This document shows positions 24,137 through 35,864 of a stretch of 64,000 nucleotides of DNA, piece after piece. Within the stretch, counting starts at the first letter, position 1, and each line of letters starts with the position of its first letter. Under the pieces are notes generated by a model. The model had not been told where the DNA came from. It saw only the letters and a list, made by a program, of their open reading frames with translations, and made no database searches. The translations under genes were made by a program, and so were the position numbers. This stretch comes from Selaginella tamariscina (Eukaryota; Streptophyta; Lycopodiopsida; Selaginellales; Selaginellaceae): assembly GCA_003024785.1 (NCBI GenBank), contig PUQB01000366.1:124001-188000 (forward strand), written 5' to 3'.

Positions 24137-25067
24137 NNNNNNNNNNNNNNNNNNNNNNNNNNNNNNNNNNNNNNNNNNNNNNNNNNNNNNNNNNNNNNNN
24201 NNNNNNNNNNNNNNNNNNNNNNNNNNNNNNNNNNNNNNNNNNNNNNNNNNNNNNNNNNNNNNNNNNNNNNNNNNNNNNNNNNNNNNNNNNNNNNNNNNNN
24301 NNNNNNNNNNNNNNNNNNNNNNNNNNNNNNNNNNNNNNNNNNNNNNNNNNNNNNNNNNNNNNNNNNNNNNNNNNNNNNNNNNNNNNNNNNNNNNNNNNNN
24401 NNNNNNNNNNNNNNNNNNNNNNNNNNNNNNNNNNNNNNNNNNNNNNNNNNNNNNNNNNNNNNNNNNNNNNNNNNNNNNNNNNNNNNNNNNNNNNNNNNNN
24501 NNNNNNNNNNNNNNNNNNNNNNNNNNNNNNNNNNNNNNNNNNNNNNNNNNNNNNNNNNNNNNNNNNNNNNNNNNNNNNNNNNNNNNNNNNNNNNNNNNNN
24601 NNNNNNNNNNNNNNNNNNNNNNNNNNNNNNNNNNNNNNNNNNNNNNNNNNNNNNNNNNNNNNNNNNNNNNNNNNNNNNNNNNNNNNNNNNNNNNNNNNNN
24701 NNNNNNNNNNNNNNNNNNNNNNNNNNNNNNNNNNNNNNNNNNNNNNNNNNNNNNNNNNNNNNNNNNNNNNNNNNNNNNNNNNNNNNNNNNNNNNNNNNNN
24801 NNNNNNNNNNNNNNNNNNNNNNNNNNNNNNNNNNNNNNNNNNNNNNNNNNNNNNNNNNNNNNNNNNNNNNNNNNNNNNNNNNNNNNNNNNNNNNNNNNNN
24901 NNNNNNNNNNNNNNNNNNNNNNNNNNNNNNNNNNNNNNNNNNNNNNNNNNNNNNNNNNNNNNNNNNNNNNNNNNNNNNNNNNNNNNNNNNNNNNNNNNNN
25001 NNNNNNNNNNNNNNNNNNNNNNNNNNNNNNNNNNNNNNNNNNNNNNNNNNNNNNNNNNNNNNNNNNN
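24137..25067. other. assembly gap (931 N)
   Basis: Unbroken run of N. Open frames that cross it are artefacts. It separates the E3 complex from an LTR fragment, so the relation of the two sides, and the true gap length, are unknown. Confidence 1.
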
Positions 25068-25302
25068 ATAATCTGCGAAGAACCCTAACCTGGAACATCA
25101 AAATGGGGAGGGTTCTCTAAATGGAAGTGCTAGCTTCGCCTAGAGTTTTCTTGCAAATACCTAACGACACCGTCCGGACCATCACTAGATACCCAAGTGC
25201 ACTATGCGGGCCTGTTTCTCTACATCTAGGGTTCGTCACATAATCCAGTAGTAACAACAGTCAAACCCCAAGTAAAGGGTCGAGTCATAGTAAAAACTAT
25301 GA
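25068..25302 (-). repeat. LTR fragment, same family as 31,740-32,035
   Basis: Matches 31,810-32,035 in the same orientation over about 200 bp (shared blocks around TTCGCCTAGAGTTT, CTAGGGTTCGTCAC, AAAACTATGAC). Minus-sense start is at about 25,302; the other end is lost in the gap. Cut on the right by the CAGGAT-type LTR. Confidence 0.65.
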
Positions 25303-25686
25303 CAGGATCCAGGAACAAGATAGGAACAGGACAGGATCCAGGAGCAAGACAGAGCAGGAGGCAAGAGAGGCAAGCACGAACAAGATTAAGAACAAGAATA
25401 TCATAGTAAGACTGGTGTTGATTGTAACTGATTGTACAACAATTAGGTTGGAGCTTTTATGCTCACAACTCCAAGCTAATCTGGTCATGAGTCTAATCTA
25501 GTTCATGATCTTAAGATAGTGTCCCTTATCCTTTAGGCATATCCTGTAGCATATCCTATATGCATATCCTATAGGTATATCCTGTAGGAATATCCTGCAA
25601 GCATATCCTGTACCCGTATCCTTATATCTGAAATCCTGCATCCTGTTTATATTCGGAATCTTGTATCCTGTATCGGGTTTGTGACA
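25303..25686 (-). repeat. LTR fragment of the E1-E3 family (diverged)
   Basis: Minus-sense start TGTCACAAACCCGATACAGG at 25,686. Retains CAGGAT repeats and the TATA-region block but only a short TCCTG tail. No element body adjoins it, so it is a solo or truncated LTR. Confidence 0.75.
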
Positions 25687-27300
25687 ATGGGACGACCACC
25701 TGCGCGGACGGCAACAAGACGTCGATGAGCTGACAAACTGGGAGGAAGGCTAGAAAGAAGGGCCGCACAGTGGCCACTTTGGAGAAGGGATGAGATGAAT
25801 TCGTCCGAGGGCGGAGGAGATTCGCCCGAGCAATTAGTATCACACTGGCCCCGCGAGGGAAATTCGCCAGGGCACATGGTAGAGCCACAACCAATCACTA
25901 GATGGGGATTACCATCTCGAGGTGAGGAGGAATCACCCCATCAATCAGACCGTCTAGACGTCGGGGAGATTCCGCGCACGGTCCTACAAAACTACTCGTT
26001 GAGGAGGAACTGTCTAGCCAAGGTAAGCTGCACCACCAGCCGTCAAGTTGGTCCCACGGCGGGGGCCCTGAGGGACAGCCGTGAGGAGCCCATCCTCGTC
26101 ACCCACCCTCAACGGAAGGGCAAGGCTGCGAGGAAGGAGAAAGGTACCCGCAGGATACCGAGATGTGCACTATACCACATCCGAAGTGGAGGGTCCGGAT
26201 TGGAACACTTCTCAGGCACAATGGGACGCCATGGAAACCGACCCGGTTACCTTATTGCCTGCACGGCTCAATTGAATGCAGGAGAGCACCGTAACAGTGC
26301 CCTTACCCACATTTCGTGGAGCGAAGGGGGAAGATGCAGACCAACACGTACACAAGAACAGGTGTGCAAACTTCAGAGTGTAACGACAATCACAAGAAGT
26401 TGAGTGCCTTTGCATGCACTCTGACAAGAAGGCACACGCCTGGTGGATGCAGTTCCACGAGGCAACGAAGGAGCCTCCTAGGAAACCGCAGAAGAAGGCG
26501 TTTCTGGATACCTTCCGGGAGGAAAAGAGTGAAGAGGAGGTGATCCACAAGCTAACGCTTGAAATAGAAAGCAAGAGAGTCGGTCGACGAAGAAACAGTC
26601 CACATGTTGGGTATATCGCCCGGCTAAGAGACGCCCCAGTCAACCTGACCTAGAAAATGTGTACCGAAAGGGACTGTAGCTGGAGATTCGCAAGTGATCA
26701 CTTAGATGACGACCGGACATTCGACAAGTTACTCTGGTACGCGAAGAAGGCTAAGAAGCAGGAAGTTGAAAAGATGCCAAGAAAGAAAGGCACATGACAA
26801 AACCAGACACAGAAGGGGCAACGACCCACCACGGACGGGGGAGACTTCTCGGGTCCCCAATCCGACCTCGAAGGAGAGACAAAGGGGCCAGGGAGCACGA
26901 GCAATCCCAACGAAAGGAGTCCTATAAGAGCGGTCGCAAGGCAGAGGACCTGGCGGCGACTCTTGCTCAGTTAAGATAACACAGTGCATAGGGATAGATA
27001 TTGCAAAGTATGTAATGTCCATGGATCCCAACAACACGATGACTATTACTAGCTAACAAGCTCCTAAGCAGCACACACCCCCAGAGCGCGCTTGGGTTGT
27101 GAGCGACAAGAGGCGGATCACCTGGGGACCGATGGTATGGGGGCCGTGGTGGTGGCAACCCGTCGCAGATCACGGTCAGGAGACTGCAACCAAAGGTTGT
27201 GCTCCTTGGAGCAACAACAAAACTAACCGAGGTACAAGACAGGAATAGACGGTTGGAACGCCGGGAGTTTGGTTGCACGCTGTGTAGTGACATCATCTAT
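25687..27300 (+). pseudogene. Tat-like gag region (decayed)
   Basis: Plus strand, GC-richer than its surroundings. The clearest gag block is 26,414-26,653 ('KAHAWWMQFHEATKEPPRKPQKKAFLDTFREE', split here only for description: AWW motif then FLDTF), a style typical of Ty3 gag cores. Flanking frames are short and shift repeatedly. No intact zinc knuckle was found. It precedes the pol remnant of the same strand. Confidence 0.5.
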
Positions 27301-27800
27301 TGTACCGATGCCCCTGGATCGCAATGCTCAAACCCATGTTGGAAGCACACGTACCAAAAGCCACGGGGTGGCCGAGGGATCGCCCCGACCACAGCCACAC
27401 TAGATCCCACACCACAGGCCCACCATGTAGAGACGGCAATGCGGGGCAATCACGAGGTCACAAGAACAACAGACGAGACGACTAGTTGACTTGGAGGAGG
27501 AGATAATGGGGAGTCAGTGAGGAGGAAGTGCACCGATTGGGAAACCAGGTCAGTGGGAACAAAGACACGCTGAAGTGGAAGCGGCTGCAGAACAGGTGAG
27601 ACTGGCATAGGGCACAAGGCCAGGAGCACGACAGGGATGCACGAGAGACCCTCGCTGGGAGATGCGAGAGACCCAGGTGTCAGTAATTGTAGGCAAACTA
27701 CTACGGTGATCCCAAGGCTTTATGAAGTCCTCACTAAGGTGGTCCCTAAGGGCATCATGAGGAGGTAAGCATTAGGATCCAGAATCAAGTTCTGATAAAT
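27301..27800. other. no clear gene; gag-pol linker of the Tat-like element
   Basis: Frames are short and interrupted. Position between the gag-like and RT-like blocks suggests degenerate protease or linker coding; no DSG/DTG motif is visible. Confidence 0.3.
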
Positions 27801-29700
27801 GTGGTCGTCCTTGACATGCACGCAAAAGGAGGGTTTGACTTACTCTGGGTTGTTTGTGGCACCGAGGTGCAATGGTACACACGACTGGGAGAAGCAATGG
27901 ATTCAATTTTCTGTCAAGGAAGGGTCATATCCGTTACTATGAAACAAGTCTCGGCACCACCTTTGGAATCCGACCTCTCCCAGACTAGGGAGAGGGGCTA
28001 GACAATGAGGAAGAAGTGGCCATCCTAACATGTTTGCCAGAGTTATTCGTCATAGAGAGGTGGATCTTCAACAGGAAGTACGGGAGTCGGCCGCTATGTA
28101 CCTAATGACTCGGCTAGAAACCGGAGTAGATGCTCCAGAAGCTCAAATCCCGAGGTGGCCTGTTCTGTGGAAGGAATGCGGAGTGTAGCCCCATCGGCCA
28201 GAAGAGTATCGTAGCAAGCATGTATGGGTGGAACATAACTTTCAAAGCAGCAGTCAAACAGGTCAACATAGGTATCGACGAAGACCCCCAACTAGTAAAT
28301 GTTAATGCTCACATTAGAGTGAAGCTAGGAGAACAGATTACCAATTGTCTCCGTAGATACAGGGAGGTATTTGTCTGGACCTATCACAACCTAAGGGAGT
28401 ACCGCCGGAGTTGTGCCAGACTGAATTAAACTAAAACCTGACACTCGACCCAGCCAGCAACAATGCTACCGCATCAACCCAAACTATGCCCAAAAGACCA
28501 AATAGGAGATTGACAAGTGGCTTGAAGTGGACTTTGTCTACCCCATAGAGAACCCAGAATGGCTATCACCAATAGTGATTGACCAAAGAAGGATGGTCGG
28601 TTGAGGATTGCATAGATTACCGACGGTTGAATGCCGCCATGGAGAAGGACCCATTCCTATTCCATTCACAGAGGTCTCCTAGAAGACGTAGCAGGCCACG
28701 AGATGTACTCGTTCATGGACGGCTTCAGTGGATACAACCAAGTGACGATCGCAGCGGAAGACCAAGCCAAAACTGCATTCATCATGGACTGGGTGCTTAC
28801 ACCTTCAAAGTTATGCCATTCAGACTCTGCAACGCTCCAGCCACGTTTCAAAGGTTGGTCCAGCAGGTATCCGGACAACCTCACATATTTTGTCCGGGCA
28901 TTCCTGGACGACTTCACAGCTTACGGACCAGTGGAAGACCATGTGACACGCCTAGAATGGGTATTCCAACGCCACCAGGAATATGGGATATCTCTTAACC
29001 CCTCAAAGTGCGTATTTTGCATGACCGCGGGAAGTTGCTAGGGCACATCATTTCTAGGGAAGGCATCACGGTGGACCTAGGTTCAGTACAAGCATTGGCC
29101 GAAATGCCTCCTCCACAGAACGTTACGGAACTCCGAAGATTCCTAAGGAAAGCAGGGTTCTACTGCAAGTTTATCCGGCAATATGCCGATAGGGCCCAAC
29201 AAATGACCGAATTACTCACCAAGGAGGCACCGTATGAATGGACTGCCACCGATAAGCAGCCTTCAAAGACATAAAGCGTCAATGGTGGTGAAGCGCCCAT
29301 CCTCATCCATTGGATTGGAATCGACAGTTCCACCTGTAAATGGATGGCTCAGCATAGCGGCGGGTGCATTCTTGTCCCGGAGAGATGACGAGAGGATGCT
29401 CTGACCCATAGCATACGGAAGTCAACTCATGATGCAGCCAAAAGCAATTAACTTAGCGATCGACAAAGAATGCTTGGCAGTCATCTACAGGGTTATCCAA
29501 GTTTCACCATTACTTTTTGGGTAACCACTTCATACTGATCATAGATCACCACGCTTTGTTGTAACCTCGTCAACAAACCACAGCTCACTGGAGGCCAGCT
29601 CAGTGGATTACTCCTCTTGCAGGAGTTTGAGTTTACGTTGTCCATAAGGCAGGTAAACTGCATGTATCACCAACCTCCTCTCCCGAATAACGAGTGGTGA
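27801..29700 (+). pseudogene. Tat-like pol: RT and RNase H remnants
   Basis: The RT entry block (VFVWTYHNLREY, about 28,370) is followed, across a stop, by an 'RINPNYAQK...EIDKWLEVDFVYPIENPEW' type segment (28,470-28,565), 'IDYRRLNAAMEKDPF' (28,612), 'EMYSFMDGFSGYNQV' (28,700-28,744) and 'AFLDDFTAYG' (28,900-28,930, catalytic DD kept). Then come 'GHIISREGI' (29,040) and RNase H pieces ending near 29,690. The FxDGFSGYNQ block is characteristic of Tat/Athila lineages. Integrase is not found after RNase H. At least five frame breaks. Confidence 0.7.
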
Positions 29701-30285
29701 ACTAGTGGAAGCCGCCGATTTGCTCGACATACCAGATGCCAACCTTTTTGGGACAACGATTGACAAGACACATTACACGAACAACCGAACCAAGGACCGG
29801 CCCAGAAGTCTCAGAGTGGCAACGACCGATACGGCACTACCTCATCAGCGGGTTAACGGCCTCTTCGGCACATCGGTAACACATCGACAGAGCCTAGCTC
29901 TTGAGGTACTTACTGTTCCAATTGATTGGGGATCAGCTCTACAAGCGAGGGAGGGGATGACATACTTCGGAGATGCCCACTGACCTGGGAGATGCCCACC
30001 AACCCAAGGCCTGTGGAACACGGGAGAGTGCTCCGCTGGCCCCACGCAGGCCACGAAGTGAACAACGAGGAAGACACAGGCAACGTGCTGAAGGGGATGT
30101 GCAACACTTCAACGTGAAGGGGCTATGGACCTCTACAGTGCATATGGAATCTATCCAAGGCCTTCGTCAAATCCGAAAGTCCATAGCAATGTACAATGGG
30201 TTGAATCTATCCCTGGGGTTACTGTGGAGCACGATGCAATAATACAGGAGCTCACAGATAACTACTAAATTCTCAAAGGAGGCCC
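29701..30285. other. decayed element interior without a recognisable domain
   Basis: Open frames of 60-90 codons on both strands with no motif. By position, the integrase N-terminal region of the Tat-like element would be expected here, but I see no HHCC pattern. Confidence 0.3.
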
Positions 30286-30960
30286 GGAAGTACTTGGACC
30301 ACTTATCAGGGAGTCCACCTTTGGGACATCACAAAAGCTAGGAGGAAGGAAACGTGTCAACAGTTAACCGATAGCCTGGATCAGCTACAAATCAAGTATG
30401 ACCACATCCAAAAACTCCACGACCAACTAGGGCGACAATTTGAGCAGGTCACAACGGAAAAGGAGCGACAGGTTTTCGAGCTTGGCTCCACACTTGAGCA
30501 GCGCGAAGGAAAGCTCAGCCATGTTCACCAGGAGCTGGCCACGGCCAAGGAAGAGCTCCATTGAGCCACCAGCTAGCTCGTAGTCACCCCCGCATCCTCC
30601 TCAGAGGGACCCACTCCCGAGTTGGATAGAGCCCTAGTAATCGTCTCCCCACTTGTGGAGTGCCAACCAGTCAAAGACTTATAGGACTTGACACGGACCA
30701 TTAAGGAGCTAGAGGTACACACTCAGCTACAGGCCCAACTCCTAGCGGCAAGGGAACAAGAGCTGCAACACTCATGAGAACGGGCTTAGGACCTGGAGGG
30801 TCAACTAAAGCAGGTTCGGGAGCAACAAGTAGGGTCCAAGGCAAAGCTCCGAAGGGTGATCGCGCTATGGGAAGTGACCATCACCACACTAAAGACCAGG
30901 CTAGCCGCAACAAAGAACAAAATCGCCATGTACCGGGAGCTCCAAGGGGCAGATGTGTAA
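30286..30960 (+). pseudogene. coiled-coil frame with five internal stops
   Basis: A single reading frame from about 30,286 to TAA at 30,958 encodes about 220 codons of heptad-rich, Gln/Glu/Leu-rich sequence (for example SLDQLQIKYDHIQKLHDQL at about 30,373, then EVHTQLQAQLLAAREQEL at about 30,710). It is interrupted by TGA or TAG at about 30,562, 30,574, 30,682, 30,775 and 30,787 but not by frameshifts. Coding-like composition persists throughout, so it was a protein. It lies after the Tat-like pol and before an LTR, where additional ORFs occur in some Tat/Ogre elements. Function unknown. Confidence 0.5.
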
Positions 30961-31014
30961 AGCACATGGCCCGAGGACATGCCAACAAATAAGTTTGGGC
31001 ATCTGGTTGACGAT

Positions 31015-31620
31015 TGTTAAACACCGTTAAACCGCCAGCCGGCGCGGATGCCAGCTAGCGCGAACGAGCAAACGGGACGAAGCGCCGGATAAGGGAGTAC
31101 TTTAGGTACAAACTAATAGTGACCGATGTTAGGCGGCGGCGTAACCATGCGTAGATCCGATCGTCCAGACCAACTACCCAGGTACGTAGAACAGCACACG
31201 TGAGGGAGGCGCATAAATTGACAGGCCGGACTCTGTCACTAGGCAGCATACCAGTGGGAAGGCGCCACCTGTACCTAGGGCCTAGCGTTAGGTAACCCAC
31301 TATATAAGCAGGAAGGGGGTAGTGGGTCAGGGTCTTTAGGAGTCAAGTTTGTGTCTTATATCTTGCTCCTCTGTCGGAGATAGTTGTACTCGGACAGTCT
31401 ATATATATCCATTTTCCTTCTATTCACCTTACAAGCGAGCATTCCCCGCTTGCCTTACTCCTGGGCCCAACAACACTCTCTGCCAAGGCACTCCAATAGA
31501 ACTCCCCCTACCTGTACACGGGCCCTTGCGGCGTCCAGGTAGAGGCCATCCAATACCTTCTTTTACTCCTGAGGTAAGGCCCAGCTTGCCGGTCAAAACC
31601 CCGAAGTTGGACTCTCAACA
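31015..31620 (+). repeat. LTR with TATA box, followed by primer-binding site
   Basis: Starts TGTTAAACACC, ends CTCAACA, with TATATAAG at 31,301-31,308. TGGCGACCACTG at 31,627-31,638 matches the primer-binding-like sequence after the LTR at 38,953-39,521. A binding site downstream makes it a 5' LTR whose element is truncated near 31,735, although it could derive from the 3' LTR of the upstream body by recombination. A poly-C run lies at about 31,691. Confidence 0.6.
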
Positions 31621-31739
31621 GTGTCCTGGCGACCACTGTAGCTTCCTGAGAAGCACCACATCTGGCCTGTGGAGTCCCCGACGACCAGAAGCCCCCCCCC
31701 CTATTTTCCTAAATGAGTAAGTGGGATGGCACGGAAATG

Positions 31740-32035
31740 CTAGCCCTTAATGAAATTGAGATGTCCTAACATAACCCTAGAGGTGTCCCTAACCCTTTTT
31801 GACAAGCTATATTTAACAGAAACCTCAAACCAAGTAAGAGTTTTCTAGAAGGTAAGTACTACTTCGCCTAGAGTTTCTTGAAGTACCTAATGACAGCCGG
31901 CCAGACTACCCCTAAACACCTAAGTGCACTAAGCAAGGCTGTTTCTCACTACAACTAGGGTTCGTCACACATCTCGGTAGGTAACAACAGTCAAACCCCA
32001 AAGTAAAGGGTCAAGTCATAGTAAAAACTATGACA
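31740..32035 (-). repeat. 3' LTR of the old minus-strand chromovirus
   Basis: Minus-sense start TGTCATAGTTTTTACTATGAC at 32,035, just after a polypurine tract (GGCGGGGAGTG in minus sense). A second copy of the family is at 25,068-25,302. The distal boundary near 31,740 is estimated. The first 20 bases form a short hairpin (GTCATAG/CTATGAC). Confidence 0.65.
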
Positions 32036-32400
32036 CACTCCCCGCCTGTCAACATCCTCGTTGACGTCTAACTCCAAGGTTAAGAAAAATTAATTGAAAA
32101 CTAATGCTAATCACTCTATGCGGAGTCAGCAAAAAGTTCACAAATTTTATTACCCCCCTTGCATTATGCGAAGCCAAATACTTCAAAACTGTCATTCACT
32201 GGGTGACTATTCAACTGTCGGAGGCACCACCTGCGACAAAAAGTCACTTGGAGACCTTTTGCATGTTTACAAAGTTTGTCACTTAACACATACAACAAGT
32301 TAGTTAATTTCTTTAAGTTAACTAAAATTTATATTGGAGGCCTTTAGTTAAGGTTGTTTGTCGACCCCTAGGTTAATAAGAAATAAAGTTCACTTTATTT
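32036..32400. other. 3' untranslated part of the old chromovirus
   Basis: AT-rich sequence between the polypurine tract of the LTR at 32,035 and the chromodomain remnant at 32,400-32,484. No reading frame of note. Confidence 0.4.
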
Positions 32401-32789
32401 CTCATCATCATTACCAACAGTTTGAGACCTGCCTCAAACTCATTCACTACCTCCATCTCATTCTATAGATTCTCTAATGGTTCCCATGTTGTTAGACACC
32501 ACTACATACAAACTAAAGACCCTCACAAAACCACCCGACCTCCCCGAGCTGTCTCTAGTCTCCACATGCTGCTCTCCAAAAGGCTTCCAATATTAGGGTG
32601 CCTTCCTTAATTCTCCTAATTTTCTTTTATACCTTAGATCTATATCCTTTTTGGATTCTTCTAGATCTATGTATACCCTTTTGGGAATATTCTAGTTTAT
32701 ACCTTTATGGGGAATATTCTTGGATTTGTTATATGAGTCATAACAATCCTGCCCCATTAGTAAGTCCTTGTCCTCAAGGGCAGTATAAC

Positions 32790-33494
32790 TTACTCAACTG
32801 GTTTTGTATCATTATCCTCATACATCCACAAAGAATCTACCTGGGACTCGTTCCTTGTGAGTACTCTCTTTAACTGGCTAACATGAAACACTGGGTGCAC
32901 CTTCACTCCTTCTGGTAGCTGTAGTCGATATGCCACCTTACCAATACACTCCAGAATCTCATAAGGACCTGAGTACCTGAGAGACAACTTATCATTGTGT
33001 CCCTTCTGTAAGGCCACAACAGAGTTAATAGTGCACCTTAACATATCTTCCAGAACTTGGTTCACCCTCTTTGTTTGTCCATCTGTTTCAGGATGATCTC
33101 CACTACACAGCTTAAGCTTCACTTTCATGCACTTAGGAAAGCCTTTCCAAAAGATAAAAGTGAACTTGGAGTCCCTATCACTTACAATATCATCTGGAAA
33201 TCCGTGGATAGGAAATACATGTTGTAAATACATCGTAGTTAACTTGGATGCATTCACATTCTTCCCCAAGGGAACTAACTTGACAAACTTTGTCAACTTG
33301 TCCACAATGACCCACACCTGTTCATTTTGCCTCTGTGTCCTTGGCAAATGGGTGACAAGGTCCATAAAGATACTGCACCATCGCCTATTTAGAATAGGCA
33401 ATGGTACTAATAGCCCACCTAGTTTCTTCATGGGCACCTTTACTTGCTGACACTTGTCACAAGTCCTGCAGTACTCTATGATATCAACTTTCAT
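32790..33494 (-). pseudogene. integrase of the 32.5-37.0 kb element
   Basis: 234 codons open. C-D-K-C finger end (CRTCDKCQQVK), core Asp in 'IFMDLVTHLP', second Asp in 'IVSDRDSKF', and 'ETDGQTKRVNQVLED', where the catalytic Glu position of the family's SERxNQ block reads TKRVNQ. The catalytic Glu is therefore probably lost, with a local deletion after it. The C-terminal 'LRYSGPYEILECIGKVAYRLQLP...HPVFHVSQLK' is the standard GPY-like tail. There is no chromodomain after it, so this is a different Ty3 clade from its host or a truncated one. Confidence 0.75.
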
Positions 33495-33689
33495 ATTCCT
33501 CTAGTAAAACCTCCTCTTGATCAACTCATACATTATCCTCCCCCCAAACTGACTAGCCTCCGAGTGATCATGATGGAAATATAATACCTGGTTGATCAAA
33601 TGGTCCACACGAGGAAGATACACACAGCCATTGTAGTACAAAACTCTATCCTGAAATGAGAATGGTGGCTCTAACTGTCCTCTAAGCTT

Positions 33690-34360
33690 CTACACCTCGG
33701 CGTCTTGTGTTTGAGCATGTTGAACTACCTGGCTAAACTCATTGACTGTCGTTGTTAATGCATTACATAAGCGTGTTTGGAATTCTCCAACTACTGTGGC
33801 TTTCCTAATGCGTGACAAAGCATTTGTCACCATGTTGTTAACCTTCCCAGCGCGATGCTCAATAGGAAATTTGTCAAACTCCATGAGCTTAATCATCCAA
33901 TGAGCTTTTCGAGAGTTTAACTCTTTCTGTGTGAACAAATACACCAAAGTGTGAACAAATACACCAAATACACCACTTGTGATCTGTAAACACCTTGAAA
34001 CTTGCACCATAAAGATAGTGCCTCCAAACTCGTAATGCATTAACAATAACCAGTAGTTCTTGCTCATATGTTAAGTACCATTGCTCTGCAGGATTCAAAG
34101 TACAACTCTCATAAGCAATAGGCCTTCCCTCTTGCATAAATATAGCTCCAATGGCCACTCCACAAAGCTTGGAAACTACTTTCATTTGAAGCACTCCATG
34201 CAAAGGGAACGGCCTTCCTCAACAACCTAGTTAACAGAGAAGCTTTCTTGACATAATCCTTGACATACCACCAGTAATAACCAACCATGCCCAAGAAACT
34301 TCGTAACTCAAGTAAATTACTAGGAATTGGTGTTGAACCATAAAATCCTACCCACCGCAC
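33690..34360 (-). pseudogene. RNase H of the 32.5-37.0 kb element
   Basis: Frames 34,109-34,360, 33,889-34,203 and 33,690-34,067 overlap: 'LRSFLGMVGYYWWYVKDY' (end of RT connection), then 'YESCTLNPAEQWYLTYEQELLVIVNALRVWRHYLYG' (RNase H core, split here for description), 'FKVFTDHK', and 'NMVTNALSRI'. A 33-bp local duplication near 33,935-33,975 breaks the frame. Confidence 0.7.
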
Positions 34361-34377
34361 ATAGGTAAGATTGCCTA

Positions 34378-34935
34378 TGTCAAACCCATATTAAGGGTCT
34401 ACCGAAATAAGATAGAGGAAAGATCAGACATCAGAAAGTCGGGAAAAGGGTAAGGATGGTAAGGTGTATAGTAAGCAGTAGTACTATGGATCCCGTCACA
34501 GTACTGGGAAGAAGATCAATATACTACATAACAAAAATACAAGTAAGAGATAGACGTATTGAGAGAGAAAGGAAACTTAATTATGTCCGCGCACAGCACA
34601 TGGTACAAAATAACAGTATACTCGGGATGCCCTTCTAGTCCTAATCTGGTCTATTTATACCTGTACACTAGGTCCCGTACTAGCAGTTATCACAACTGCC
34701 TCTCAACCTTATCCATTCAGTTACTGTAACTCCTTATCCTTATCCAAATATGCCGTACTCCACTGGTATTGTATTGCGGTGATGACCCGTATTGCGGTAT
34801 TACGTTAGTAACTCGTACTCCGATATATCCTTCCCACTCTTGGTTTTCCACAATATATATTGTTTTGATATTTTCCCATTATATTGCCCATGAAATAACA
34901 AGAAATTCTATCAATGTTTAACTATGATCCTAACA
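34378..34935 (-). repeat. solo LTR inside the RT, same family as 38,953-39,521
   Basis: 558 bp, TGTTAGGATC...TTTGACA in minus sense, reverse complement of the LTR at 38,953-39,521. It splits RT (ends near 34,943) from the RT/RNase H connection (starts 34,360). Flanks read TTGCCTA and TTGGCTA, close to but not a perfect target duplication. A solo LTR implies insertion followed by LTR-LTR recombination. Confidence 0.8.
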
Positions 34936-34942
34936 TTGGCTA

Positions 34943-35716
34943 TTACTCCACCATTGCCACCTTCTGTGGATCAGTCTTTACTTCACTTGGCATCACAATG
35001 TGACCCAAATACTCCACTTCGCACTGAGAAAATGCACATTTGCTCTTCTTTGCATAGAGTTTGTTCTCCCTCAACAACTGAAGAACTCTCCGCAAATGCT
35101 CCACATGCTCCTTCATATTCTTACTGTAAATAAGAATATCATCAAGGAAGATCTCCACAAAGTCGTGCAAGTAGTCATCAAACACCTCAGTCATCAAATG
35201 AGTGAATGTGGCTGGGGCATTTGTTAAGCCAAATGGCATAATAGTGAACTCGAAATGCCCAAAGCTGGTGTTGAAAGCAGTTTTGTAGATATCTGCCTCC
35301 TTCACAGAAATCTGATGATACCCACTGTGCAAATCTATCTTGGTGAACACTCTGGCTCCACCGAGATGATCCATGATAGTATCCACACTTGGCATGGGCA
35401 TCCTGTCCTTCACTATTTGCTTATTGAGAGCTTTGTAGTCTATGCATATCCTTATGGTGCCATCTTTCTTTTTGACAAGCAATATTGGTGTACCAAATGG
35501 AGACTTGCTCGGTTGTATGAAGCCATATTCCAATAGCTCCATCACTTGTCTCTTAACCTCTTGCTCCTCAGCATGGCTAAGTTGGAACGACTTATAATAA
35601 ATGGCTTTCGTACCCTGTTCCAACACAATCTCATGCTCCACACCTCTTACAGGTGGTAAGCCATGAGGTAGTTCGGGAGGGAAGACATCAACAAACTCCT
35701 CGCACAATAGCTTCAC
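34943..35716 (-). pseudogene. reverse transcriptase of the 32.5-37.0 kb element
   Basis: 257 codons uninterrupted. 'FVDVFPPELPHGLPPVRGVEH' entry, 'VKKKDGTIRICIDYKALNK', 'FTKIDLHSGYHQI', '[12 protein letters not shown]', and FLDDILIYSKN with the catalytic DD pair intact. It stops where the solo LTR begins. The longest intact RT fragment of this family; the related copy at 54,130-54,690 has DD changed to ND. Confidence 0.85.
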
Positions 35717-35864
35717 TCAAGGTGACATTAAAAGAACTTATTTGGAGACTCAAGCTTTGTTCCAAACCAAGACTTCACTATACTCAAGCTTCATGTGCTT
35801 GGTGCTCCACTCACATGCTCCAGATAGCTCATCCCAAGGATGAGGTCCACACGCACTAGCTCCA

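Noticed and set aside
24025-25120. Open frames of 320-358 codons across the gap
   Set aside because: They consist almost wholly of unknown residues over N bases.
34936-34942. Perfect target duplication of the solo LTR
   Set aside because: Flanks are TTGCCTA and TTGGCTA, similar but not identical, so no clean 5-bp duplication can be claimed.
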